In this document: positions 1 to 10,558 of the stretch, in pieces
Numbering within the stretch: position 1 is the first letter of the stretch
Layout: every line of letters starts with the position of its first letter
NCBI RefSeq assembly: GCF_954871325.1
Contig: NC_088777.1
Location: forward strand, 38,293,366 to 38,357,365
DNA: 64,000 bases
Source of the DNA: Gordionus sp. m RMFG-2023
Taxonomy: Eukaryota; Nematomorpha; Gordioida; Chordodea; Parachordodidae
Reading direction: 5' to 3'
Program-made: the position numbers and the translations under genes
Notes under the pieces: model-generated
What the model was told of the DNA's origin: nothing
Databases searched by the model: none
The model's input: the letters and a program-made list of their open reading frames with translations, nothing else

Positions 1-2735
1 AGCTAAGAAAATTGGCAGCATATCAGAAATTAAAATATCCAAGCGACAACTATCAGCTTATGACGCCAACCAAATCAAAGTAATTGGTACAACTCAGATC
101 CATGTTAATTATGAAGGTTACAAGAGGTGATTGTTGAATCAAGAAAGCACTATTAGGATGTTCATGGATCAACGCTCTCAAAAATTCTTGAATAAGTTCA
201 TAGCAAAAATTGGCACATATGATGACGAAATTAAAAAACTGATCAAAAACTGCGAATCCTAAATGACCAACAGACCAATTAACAAAGCAAATGTAAAGCT
301 GTATTTAAGGAGAGATGCCCAACCTAAGATTTTACGACAAAAACGCATACCGTGTGCAAAAGTTTATTGTGAGTAAAGAACTCAGTATATGGATACAAGA
401 AAAAATCATCGAGCCGGTTAAAGATGTACGATGGGCAAATCCTATAACCGCTGTCTACAAGGATAATGGAAGTATTAGGCTTTGTGCTGATTTTAAAGAT
501 ACAATCAATCCAGCTCTGGAAGATTTCAGATATCCACTTCCACGAATAAATGATTTAATAGCTAAACTTTCGGGGGGAAAGAAATTTCTCAAGATAGATT
601 TTAAAAACGCGTTTCTACAGATTCCCATTGAAAAAAGTTGCAAAAATCTTTCGACCATATCTACACACAAGGGATACTACCAATTTACTAAACTTCCTTT
701 CGGGCTAAAGGTCTCATCTGCAATTTTTCAACAAATTATGGATCAAATATTTGGTGATATGAAAGATGTCATATCTTACAAATTATTTACTTATAACTGA
801 AAATAACGATAAAGCTCATTTAAACAACATCAAAAAAGTTTTTGAAAGAATCTTATTATATGGTTTAGTGCCTAATTTTGTCAAAAGCTTATTTTACAAA
901 AGTGAAATTCATTTTCTGGATCATGACGTTGACGCTAAGGGGATACATGCGAATCATGACAAGATCAAAACAATAATAAACATGCTAGAACCAAAATCAG
1001 CTGCTGAACTATCAACATTTCTGGGAATGGTTGGCTACTATAGAAAATTTTTAAGCAACTTTGCAGATATTGCTGATCCGTGATACAAAATTGTCAAAAA
1101 AGAAAAATGAGCTTGTAATTTAGAACACTCTAGAAGTTTTAATGATTTAAAGGCGTTGATTAGTCCTCCTCCAGCATTGACTTATTTTAACCCTGCATTG
1201 CCAATCAGAATTACTATTGATGCATCTAAATGTGGTTTGGAAGCTGCACTATTTTACACTGAAAAAGATAGCAAAGAAAAACCAATAGCTTTTGTGTCAA
1301 GAACTTTATTAAAATCTGAAATGAATTGCACCAACATTGAGCGTGAGGCTCTTGCTATTATGTTTGCCATCAAGAGTTTCCAGGAATACTCAATTGGGGC
1401 CAAATTTACAATTATCCCTGACCATAAACCTCTAGTCCATATTTTTACTAATGGCTTGAAGGACAACAGTACTATGTCCATAAGAATACAGAAATGGAAC
1501 ATAACTTTAGGAGGTTACGATTTCAACATAAAGTATAAAGCTGGCAAATACAATGTTGTTTCTGATTTCTCTCAAGATTACCACAAAAAGATAATGATGT
1601 TGTTGAAAATATATAATTACAAATGACTTAGGGAATATAGCGTGACGAAACTTATAAAGATATTGAAATATCACAAGTCATAAATGATAAGAATAATGAG
1701 CCTATTAAAAACAAAATATATAAAAACATTGAATTGGAAGTATTATTAAAGATTGTCTTTACAAGAACAACAAAATCATAATTCCATCAAGTATGAGAAA
1801 AAATGTAATGCAAATTCGAACATTACATGAAGGTCATTTGGGAGCGGGAAAAATCAAATCTTTATCCAAAGATTACATTTGGTGGTCTGGTATGAATAAC
1901 GACATAAAGATGAAAGTAAAAAGTTCTGATGACTGTAATACATATTTTGACAATCCTAAAAAATTACAAAACCCATGGGTTTCGGAAGCTAAACCATTCG
2001 AAAGGATACACATCAAGAATGTTTAATCGCGACATTAGAATTAGATGGGATTTATTAAAACCTTTAGAGGAAAAGGAAGATAGAGACTATCACGTAATAG
2101 AATCATAAATGTAGGAGATTTTATTTGGTATATAATACAAGGAGATGATAAATGGAGTAAAGGCATGATATCACACACTAAGAAGGTGACTTGCTGGTGG
2201 TAGGCGGAAGTAAGTACATGTTTGATAATATAATCTTTGCAAAATTTCTTAAATTATTTACTTGTGAATTTAGTACCAATATCAGTAACTACAATTTTAG
2301 GTATTTCGAATAGCGAGAAGGTGTAACTCCTGTTGTAGCATTTGTGTTTCAATAATTTAATAAGAATTTATCAAGTGAAATATCTAAATCACTCTTTATA
2401 TTTCTTTTCATGTGCATCTTAAACGTTGTAACCATACGTTACACCTGGCCATTAGCGGGTCCATTTTTCACAAAAAATTGGTTGATTATAATCGATGCCT
2501 ATAGTAAATTTCCAATTATATTCCTGTCAAAATATTACAACTAAAATTACATTTAAAAATTTTTAAAGGAGATGATAAATGGGATAAAGGCATGATATCA
2601 CACAAAGAAGGTGACATGATGTTCCAAGTTAAGTCAGATAAAGGCATAGTAAGGAGACACTTAGTCAGTTAAGAAAAAGAATATGTATGCTATAAATCAT
2701 GATTTTAACTCTAAGAATTCATTTAAGGAGGGAAG
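1..2735 (+). mobile_element. Ty3/gypsy LTR retrotransposon remnant, cut by the window's left edge
   Basis: Fossil copy of a Ty3/gypsy pol region in plus orientation. In order it shows reverse transcriptase (FRYPLPRINDLI, then LPFGLKVSSAIFQQIM), the RT-RNase H connection (FLGMVGYYRKFL), RNase H (ITIDASKCGLEAALF, then FVSRTLLKSE) and the integrase zinc-binding segment, followed by integrase core and C-terminal pieces that are rearranged and partly duplicated. Gag and protease would lie left of the window. The copy is clearly dead, with several breaks and at least one internal rearrangement, so it looks old. A purine-rich AAGGAGGGAAG just before 2,736 fits a polypurine tract and would place the 3' LTR after it. 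Confidence 0.85.
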
Positions 2736-3400
2736 TGTGGACACAGATAAAAATAGTATAAACAAAGACATATTATCACCAATTTCTAGACTTATACGAA
2801 TAAAGCAAAAGCCTGCTTACTTAAAAGATTATGTAACTTAATATATAAAACAAATATTTAACACTAAAACGCGAAAATAAATAACACATAAAAAATATGG
2901 TATAATAATCTTATTAATTTATCATTCCATTATTCGATTAATCAATTCGATTCTATTTATTATTCCGAATTCCATATACTATTCCGATAATTCATTTATT
3001 CTAATATCCAATTCGAACAATTCTTATTCCTGATTACTCACAATTGATTGATGATGATAACAATTTTGAAAATTGGTTATAATAACAACGGAGTACGCAA
3101 GTAAGCTATCTAGACGAAATTATTACTGTTGAAAACAACTTACGATAAGGATAACAAGCTTAAGATTTGGACAAACCAATGTACTAACTCGAAAACGATT
3201 TGGACAAACCAACGTACAAACTCAAAAACGATTTGGACAAACCAACGTATAAAATCAAATGCGATATAAATCCGAAGATAAAGAATATGATTTATTAAAC
3301 AACGAAAACAGCCAAAACGACAAACATTTGGATTACAAGCTCTCGATGATAGCTTATATCAAACTATAGGGAAAGCTTCTTAGAACAGGGAGAATGTTGA
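2736..3400 (+). repeat. Candidate 3' LTR of the first Ty3/gypsy remnant
   Basis: Directly after the polypurine-like tract the sequence begins TGTGGACACAG, as expected for an LTR starting with TG. The following several hundred bases are non-coding, AT-rich and contain many ATTCGA-type words plus a three-copy tandem repeat. The right edge was not found and the 5' LTR is outside the window, so this rests on position and the TG start only. Confidence 0.35.
3164..3262 (+). repeat. 33-bp tandem repeat, three copies
   Basis: Three adjacent 33-bp units each begin GATTTGGACAAACCAA and end near AAAAC, with few differences. They sit inside the candidate LTR. No function can be read from the sequence. 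Confidence 0.9.
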
Positions 3401-3570
3401 ATAACAAAATTGTTTTGAATATTTTTTAATTTTATATTTAACTTTTTCTTTATAGAAAAGTGTATATTTTTTGAATGTTTAACTTATCTTTATTTATATT
3501 TTTATATTATACGGAGCTATTAAAATCTCGCGTAAGGTTTTTATTATATAAACTAAAGAAATTATATATA

Positions 3571-4766
3571 CTAGTAGAAAGCCCGTAAAAAATTACGGGG
3601 AATGAGATTTTTATTCATTTTTTACGATAGATGTCATGCCAGGAGCTCACAATATTAGGAAGCTCCAAGATCTTATAATTTTAAAAAGGTTTATCAAGCC
3701 CAGCTCGATCCTTAATAATTTGTTAAAGATATTCCCAAGTCAGGTGCAAGCTAATATTAATTTTGAGGTTCCAAGCCCAGTCCTACCCATTATAATTTTG
3801 AAAATTTTTTCCCGCCTCGGAGATAGTTAAATTTTTAATATCATCACATGAACGGGAAATATCTGATTTACCAATTAGTCTAATTTGGGGAAAAAAACAT
3901 GTAAATTTCGTATTAAGGGAAACTGGGAAGGCCTGAGCAACCACTTATTAGAGAATCATGACAAATAAAATAAAAATAACCGACTCTTATACTTTTTTGT
4001 AATATGATCAATTAAAATTATATCTAAAAAATAAATTGTTGTTTATTATATAGGGTTATTGTTGTTTTTCAGATAAATTTAATGTATGTCTTGCATTTCC
4101 GAAATTATTAGTCAAAGAATTTGATAAGGGATATATATATTTTTATGTTAAGTAAAAAAAAAATTAAATTACAAAAATGCCATTAAACACTAATGAAACT
4201 TATATGCAAATTATATATATATTTTTTAAGATATTTTTTTTTATTGACATATAAATTTAAAAAAAATTTTTTAAAAAATAATGAGGATTAATTATTATGT
4301 ATTTGATAAAATTAAGAGCAAATCCTTGTTGACATTTTAATTTTTGATGGATAAAGCGACAAAATAAATCTGGGCGGTCATCTGGAGAGGAAATAATTAA
4401 TGTATAATTTTATATCATTTAGGGTTGTAGATGAAAGTAATGATGGATTAACAAAGCAGTGTACAAAACATATTACGTCCTGATAAAGATGATATGCCTA
4501 TGCCTTGGTATACTGGTAAAAGAAGAACGCAAAACGATATTTCTGTCAATGTCAGCATTGGTATCCCCCTCTAAAATAGAATCATGAACGACAATGTTAA
4601 CTCAACCATAAAACGGTTGTAAGTAGTGTTATAAAGGCCACGACAGAACTACTGCATAGTTGATAAAATTGGCGGTACTGTACATTCAAGTTTGAAAATT
4701 CCTCTAAATATCATTAAAGTTTCTCAGAGAATCGGATAAAGTAAAATTTATATTAACTCCTAGTGA
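3571..4766 (-). mobile_element. Non-autonomous Helitron-like element, copy 1
   Basis: Read on the minus strand this about 1.2-kb segment starts TCACTAGG and ends with a hairpin (CCCCGTAATTTTTTACGGG) followed within about ten bases by CTACTAG and then T. A 5' TC and a 3' hairpin before CTRR-T are Helitron hallmarks. A second copy of the whole segment lies at 55,461-56,738 on the plus strand and ends at the same two points. Near the 3' end are degenerate repeats of a AAGCCCAG-type unit of about 40 bp. About 200 bp of extra sequence (roughly 3,882-4,110) is absent from copy 2. No Rep/helicase coding was seen. The base before the 5' TC is not A in either copy, so the 5' end is less certain than the 3' end. 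Confidence 0.55.
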
Positions 4767-5456
4767 ACCTTAAAAATAGGTAGGATGATTAAAATAATAT
4801 AAATTTAATTAAAAAGTTAAAAAAATGACTTGCCTAAATTATTAAGTCTTATCAGGAGATAAAAAGTGATACTTTTGAATTATTCACTATTCATTTACAT
4901 TTTCCAGTATTATTTCATGTTTGTTTGTGGATATATTCTTAAATATTATTTTATATTTATTTTGCGAATGAAACAAAATAAGATAAGGGTGATTTATTTT
5001 GTGAATATTTATAGAAATGGCCCCAAAAATAAGATTTAAATTGGAGGAAAAGGAAGAATAAAACTATTTACATTCCTACGTTACGTTTAAATTTATCTGT
5101 TTTTAGATATAATATTTTAACCTAGCTAAGTATTTCCTTATTAAGTTTAGAATTTTCTATTATAAGATAAGAGTGCACTCGTTATTCATTTCCTCCATTC
5201 ATTTCCTCCATTCATTTCCTCCGGAGATTATATTGGAAGATAAGAGTGAGCAAAAGCAACATTTATTATTTAAATTCCTCAGTAGTATAAAAGTCTATGT
5301 AGCCGTTATATTAAAATGAATAATCCATTGTGTTAATTAAAACCATAAAGCATCCTAATTGTATCATTATTAGTTATCAATTTATTAATTTTAGTTACAC
5401 AACAGTTTGGCTTAATTTTAATAATTCATAATCTAATTTATGAGATAGATGAGACA
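4767..5456. other. AT-rich spacer with a small triplication
   Basis: No coding or known repeat was recognised. It contains a perfect 13-bp triplication (ATTCATTTCCTCC, 5,184-5,222). Confidence 0.6.
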
Positions 5457-6235
5457 TTCAGTCTAGTTTAGCACAATTTAATAAATTTATTCAAATATTT
5501 AAAATTTTCAAACCAGGAAAATGTGATGAGAAATTCAGTTTAATTTAACACAATTTAATAGACTTATTCAAATATTTAAAATTTTCAAAACAGGGAAATG
5601 TGATTGAATAAGGCAAATTATATGAAGTAGTTGCTTGAAATTTTATGATATTTAGTGATACTTAGTGAAAGTAAGTAAAGAGTAACCCAGTTTACATTGG
5701 TCATAATGATTTTTGAACCACATATTCAGTTTAATTTAACATAATTTAATAGACTTATTCAAATATTTAAAATTTTCAAAACAGGGAAATTTGATTGAAT
5801 AAGGCAATTTATATCAAGTAGTTGCTTGAAATTTTGTGATATTAAGTGATATTTAGTGATACTTAGTGAAAGTATGTGTTAAAGAGTAACCCAGTTTACA
5901 TTGGTCATAATGTTTTTGAACCACATAAGATCAACCTGCATTCAAATTTCCTATTTTTTAATTAACACTTTCCTGATTAAATTTACACAACGCTTTAACC
6001 TAATTAAAGATTCTTATTCTAAATTTATAAAGTAGATAAAACATTTAGTATAATTAAACTTAATTTAATATTCTTATTTAAATATTTTAACTTCAGAAAA
6101 CAAAAAGATATAAGTGAATAAGGCAATTATAAGGATTAGTTGCCTGAAAGGTATTGTGATATTATAATGAAGAGTATGTAGTGAAAAGTGTAAGTGATAT
6201 GTAAGTGTTAAAAGAGTATATTTTTTTTTAAAAAA
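5457..6235 (+). repeat. Tandem repeat, about 195-215-bp unit, two good copies and flanking partial ones
   Basis: Units start TTCAGTTTAATTTAACA, continue through TTCAAATATTTAAAATTTTC and GTGATTGAATAAGGCAA, and close with ACCCAGTTTACATTGGTCAT. Two well-conserved copies run from about 5,530 and about 5,725. A partial one precedes them and a decayed one follows to about 6,235. No coding potential is evident. Confidence 0.8.
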
Positions 6236-7179
6236 GAATTTAGTTTAATTTAATAATCTTACTTCGTCTAATATTTAACTTATGAAATCAGTGAAAAGGA
6301 AACTTTGGTCTTCTCTTTTATGGGTAATACAACAGATTATGGTCTTCTATGGGTGAGAAAATGATTAACTTGTTGAACCATCGTCCAAGCAGTATTATTT
6401 ATAAATATCTATCCATTTTTGCAAAATCAAATGTGATAAAATGTTATTAACAAATATAGTTCCCGTTCTAAATCGCTAAAAGTAATAATCGCTAAAAATA
6501 ATAAAAAATATAATCTATTTAAAAATAATTTAAGACTGTTGGTAGGATTATCTGTTTGTATAAAATAAATAAAATCAACAAATAAAAAAAATAAAAATAA
6601 ATACGTACCGATGACATGACGTAGCGATGACATGACGTATGGATGACATGATGCGACGTAGTGAGGACATCGGAAAATTATAATATAGATTTTTAAAGTT
6701 TTTCTTACTTTTCTTATGAGTACACTTATAAATATGTTTTGTATAAATAAAGGAATAAATTTTTTTAATACCACGATTATTCATCACAAACAAATGGTTC
6801 CAATATTAATATGGACTCAATTGAGAGTCTAATAAAATAATCGTTTTTATTCCACTTTTAGATATATTTTTTACTCAAATCAATGACTTGTGATTAATCA
6901 AATAGCTATTCAATGACTTGTGATTAATCAAATAGCTATATCCAATTTGCAAATACTATTACCTATAAATCCTTCTGAGGATATATTAAATTTTGACGTT
7001 GAAAAAAAAATATTAGCCAAATTTTAATTAGAGGATAAATGTATCTGAAAGGCTAATTAATTTCAGAATTTAAATCCTGGTATGAAAGATCAGTTTTAAT
7101 ATATAATCCTCCAAAATTCCAAATATATTAAAATTACTGTATATTTTGGCAACAATACTAATTAGTACCAGCATAACAC
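6236..7179. other. AT-rich region with a dispersed ACGTCATG-rich repeat and a 30-bp duplication
   Basis: Positions about 6,590-6,690 carry several ACGTCATG/CATGACGT words and match, inverted, 52,860-52,960. Positions 6,880-6,939 are a perfect 30-bp tandem duplication starting TCAATGACTTGTG. The rest shows no gene. Confidence 0.65.
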
Positions 7180-7204
7180 CAGTGTTGTTAAACGTTACTT
7201 TTAA

Positions 7205-7380
7205 AAGTAGCGCGCTATCGCTACCGTTATTTTATAAAAAAAGAGCGCGCTACTGCTATTTTATAAAAAAAGAGCGCGCTACCGCTATTTTATAAAAAAA
7301 AGAGCGCTCTACTGCTATTTTATAAAAAAAAAGAGCGCGCTACAACTATTTTATAAAAAAAATAGCGCGCTACCTCTATC
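7205..7380 (+). repeat. Subterminal array of AGCGCGCTA-containing units
   Basis: About six units of roughly 30 bp alternate the palindromic core AGCGCGCT with CTATTTTATAAAAAAA. GC-rich palindromes near transposon ends typically act as transposase binding sites; that role is inferred here. Confidence 0.8.
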
Positions 7381-7783
7381 GTTTTCAAATGAGTAGCACG
7401 CTATTAGCTACTTTTTACCCTATTTTGATTTTTTTTAAATATTTTTTACGTAACTTTATTTCCACAAATAAAATATTGGTATAAAAACATGACTATAATT
7501 TGTTACATATATATATATATATATAATTTATTTATTATTGCACTTTAATAATAATAACATTTCGGTACTCATCCCGAAGTCTAGAGCGATGATCAGAAAG
7601 TACAAGCTTTGCCATACTAAATAATCGTTCAGCACAAGCACTTGAGCGCAACGCAGTATTAAATTTAATAAACACACTTTTTATATAAAAAAAATCAACA
7701 AAAATATTTAAATGAGTATTTTTAGATTTAAAAAAAGCATCTAGAGGTTCAATAATATTATTATTTATTTCAAAAAAATCATT

Positions 7784-8077
7784 ATGGAAGGCCGCGGTTT
7801 CGATCTTGCTATAGTATTAGTGCGGCCTTCCATAGATGATTTTTTTGAAATAAATAATAATATTATTGAACCTCTAGATGTTAAATCTAAAAATACTCAT
7901 TTAAATATTTTTGTTGATTTTTTTCATATAAAAAGTGTGTTTATTAAATTTAATACTGCGTTGCGCTCAAGTGCTTGTGCTGAACGATTATTTAGTATGG
8001 CAAAGCTTATACTTTCTGATCATCGCTCTAGACTTCGGGATGAGTACAGAAATGTTATTATTATTAGAGTGCAATAA
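7784..8077 (+). pseudogene. hAT transposase C-terminal (dimerisation) fragment
   Basis: The 97-residue ORF contains RSSACAERLFSMAKLILSDHR followed by a short tail, which matches the hAT C-terminal dimerisation signature (S..CERLFS...). The first twelve codons are created by the palindrome junction and are not transposase. The mirror copy of the same coding segment lies in the left arm on the minus strand. The N-terminal zinc finger and catalytic core are missing, so the fragment cannot be an active transposase. Confidence 0.75.
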
Positions 8078-8269
8078 TAAATAAATTATATATATGTAAC
8101 AAATTATAGTCATGTTTTTATACCAATATTTTATTTGTGGAAATAAAGTTACGCAAAAGATATTTAAAAAAAAATCAAAATAGCGTAAAAAGTAACTAAT
8201 AGCGCGCTACTCATTTGAAAACGATAGCGGTAGCGCGCTACTTTTAAAAGTAGCGTTTAACAACACTGG

Positions 8270-9128
8270 AATTATATTATGGACATGTTTTAATTTTTAT
8301 ATTAAAAAAGCTTATATTTCTTTATAAGGTTTCAAAAGTTTGTGAAATGTATATTTTGGAGTTAGCTTAAAGCATTAACCTTTTACCTGCAAGTTGTAAC
8401 AGAATAAAATAATATAAAAGTATTTTTTTAATGATTTTTTTCTAAATAAAATTCTCAAATTAAAATATTAGATTTAATGATATAAAAAAAAGTTGAGTTT
8501 TTAGTTATTTTTAAAAATCAGTATTTTTGCCAACCCTAATAAAAATTTACCTTTTGTATTTTGTAAATTAATTTTAAAATAATCAATTTATTTTGAACTT
8601 AATAGAAACTGATTTTCTTCAGTGAGCCATTTTTTTAAAAAATTAACTGAACCTGGGTTAAATTAAACCTAAATTTGGCAAAATTATGTATACAAGGTTA
8701 CAACGCTGATTTGTGATGTTTTAAATGGCTCATTTTAAGCCAATTTTTTTAAATGGCTAACTCACAATTTTAGCCAAAAAATATTATCTAAGTCTCTAGA
8801 TTTTGATAATAAATGTACAAACCTTTTTGCCATCAATGGGCAAAATCTACTGCTTGCATAATAATTTTCTGAATAAAATATTGAGTTGACCACTTTTAAA
8901 AATTGGCTCAAATCAAGCTGTTTAACAACACTACCACTTATAAACATTTTTTTATCTATTAAAAACATTCAAATACACGATAATTAATATATTGAATTTT
9001 CTCTGAATATCACATTTAATATCTTTTAAAAAATTTATTCAATTTTTATCATATAAAATATAATGATATTTAGTCAATAAATTATCTAAGCTTGAGCAAT
9101 ATAAAGTTATTTTATATAATCAATCTAT
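8270..9128. other. AT-rich spacer with a lone hAT-type terminus
   Basis: Around 8,700-8,933 GGCTCA/TGAGCC-type words repeat, and the stretch ends in GTTTAACAACACTA, the reverse of the TAGTGTTGTTAA terminus bounding the element at 20,850-25,283. No left mate or target duplication was found. The remainder holds no recognisable gene. Confidence 0.5.
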
Positions 9129-10130
9129 TCAAAAAAGTGAAGAATAAACTGCATTTTTAAGGGCTTTTAATTTATGATATAAATCATCTTTAACAACTTC
9201 ATCTTTTTCTTTATTGGATTTGAGTTTTTTGGATATTTTTTCTTCTGCTTTCAAACATAAAGAATTATTTGGATAAATTGATTGAATAGAAGTGTTAACA
9301 TCTATACATTCATTTGTGTCTGTTTGATTGATTATACTTTGGGAAAATTTTGAAAGGCTTTTATCAGAATCTGATATTATATGAGAATTACTTAAGGATG
9401 AATTTGAATCAGATAAGGAGGATGAATAATTAGAACTGTAGGGTAATAAATTAGGATCAGTAATTTCCTTTAAACTTCTTTCTTTGGTTTTATTTGAAAA
9501 ATTAAGGATATTAATTAATGAATAAAAATCAGAAAAGTCTACATAAGCTTCAACAATATGACAATCTTTACTATTTTTATTATCATTAATATTACTCATT
9601 TTATTTAAATACATGTCAGAATTATCAGAGGAATTAGAATTGCTACAAATCTTGTATTCTGTAGCCATATTATGATAAACTGGCTTTGAATTATGTTTAA
9701 ATTTTGATTTAGTGGAAGATGTAGAAGATGAAGAGTTTGTATATACCAAAGATAAATCATTAAAATAATGGTTACTAGACATAGGATTAGAAGATTTAAA
9801 TGTATATGCTAAACTGTGTGTCAATATAGATGAATAAATTGTGTTTTGGCAGAATGTTTTATTACCATCAGGTAATTTAATATTAAAATGCATTTGATCA
9901 GATTCTAGTTTTAACCTATTATGTATATTGACTATAGGTTCACTCTTTCTATTAATTCTTAAATCTATTTTACTATTATCTCCAAGCTTTTGGCCATCTG
10001 AATAACTTTTATTTAAGGATTGTGAATTCAAATGAAAATCGCCATCACCGTTTAGTAGATTATTTAGTCTATCATCATTATTATTACAACCTTCTACAAA
10101 ATTTGGAATATAGCTTTTAAAAGATGCCAT
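9129..10130 (-). CDS. Hypothetical Ser/Asn-rich protein, 333 residues
   Basis: This is the longest uninterrupted host-like ORF in the window, in one exon with an ATG start. The product is hydrophilic, with Ser/Asn-rich low-complexity stretches (for example TNSSSSTSSTKSKF near residue 132) and a Lys/Glu-rich C-terminal segment (residues about 298-325) that could form a helix. There is no signal peptide, membrane segment or catalytic motif that I recognise, and I assign no function. It is transcribed away from DOHH and the two start codons are 428 bp apart, so they may share a bidirectional promoter. An open frame of this length in DNA of this AT content suggests a real gene. It could also be one exon of a larger gene or a fast-evolving lineage-specific protein. 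Confidence 0.6.
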   Translation of the reverse strand: MASFKSYIPNFVEGCNNNDDRLNNLLNGDGDFHLNSQSLNKSYSDGQKLGDNSKIDLRINRKSEPIVNIHNRLKLESDQMHFNIKLPDGNKTFCQNTIYSSILTHSLAYTFKSSNPMSSNHYFNDLSLVYTNSSSSTSSTKSKFKHNSKPVYHNMATEYKICSNSNSSDNSDMYLNKMSNINDNKNSKDCHIVEAYVDFSDFYSLINILNFSNKTKERSLKEITDPNLLPYSSNYSSSLSDSNSSLSNSHIISDSDKSLSKFSQSIINQTDTNECIDVNTSIQSIYPNNSLCLKAEEKISKKLKSNKEKDEVVKDDLYHKLKALKNAVYSSLF

Positions 10131-10558
10131 TTCATTTGCGTTGAATTAAGAATAAATTTACAAGTGTTTTTTTTAAGAAATCATAACAAATTGATGTTGA
10201 TCAGCTGTGAATTTAAAAATCCTCTAATAAAATATAAATTTTGCTATATGCTAATTATTCCACTAAAATTTTAATAATATTTATATAATAGATTAAAAAA
10301 TATTAGCTTTGTATCAGAAGATAAAAAAAAGCTAAATTTATAGAAAAAAAATTTATTAGCCCATTAATTCCATAATCACAATTTTAATTTTTCGAATATT
10401 TAACTCTTTTAATAATATATAGTTTTCATAAAAGTAAGGATGTCAATGTCAATAAAAGAGCAATATATAAAAAATATAATGAAATGTAAATAAATAGGTA
10501 TTTTGAAATTTAATTCTTACATCATTAGGTGCGGTTTATATTTAAATTTTCTCAGGAA
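10131..10558. promoter_or_regulatory. Divergent intergenic region between the hypothetical gene and DOHH
   Basis: This 428-bp gap separates two oppositely oriented start codons and must hold both 5' leaders. It is AT-rich. I see no confident TATA position or other element, so the call rests on the gene arrangement. Confidence 0.4.

Larger units (their letters stand above)
7180..8269. mobile_element. 1.1-kb near-perfect palindrome derived from a hAT-type element
   Basis: The left arm (7,180-7,795) and right arm (7,822-8,269) are reverse complements with few differences around a 26-bp spacer. The inner junction is ATGGAAGGCCGC/GCGGCCTTCCAT. The outer ends are CCAGTGTTGTTAAACG and its complement, of the same kind as other hAT ends in this window. 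Each arm carries the end of a hAT transposase gene, divergently arranged. The left arm is about 170 bp longer because it holds an array of GCGCGC-containing units that is single-copy on the right. I found no matching 8-bp target duplication, so it may be a rearranged copy rather than a simple insertion. Confidence 0.8.

Noticed and set aside
5457-7380. CRISPR-like array
   Set aside because: The repeat units are long, AT-rich and adjacent without unique spacers, and the genome is eukaryotic.
10529-10558. Upstream GTG start for DOHH
   Set aside because: The ATG at 10,559 matches the N-terminal position of known DOHH proteins; a GTG start is unlikely in a nuclear eukaryotic gene.
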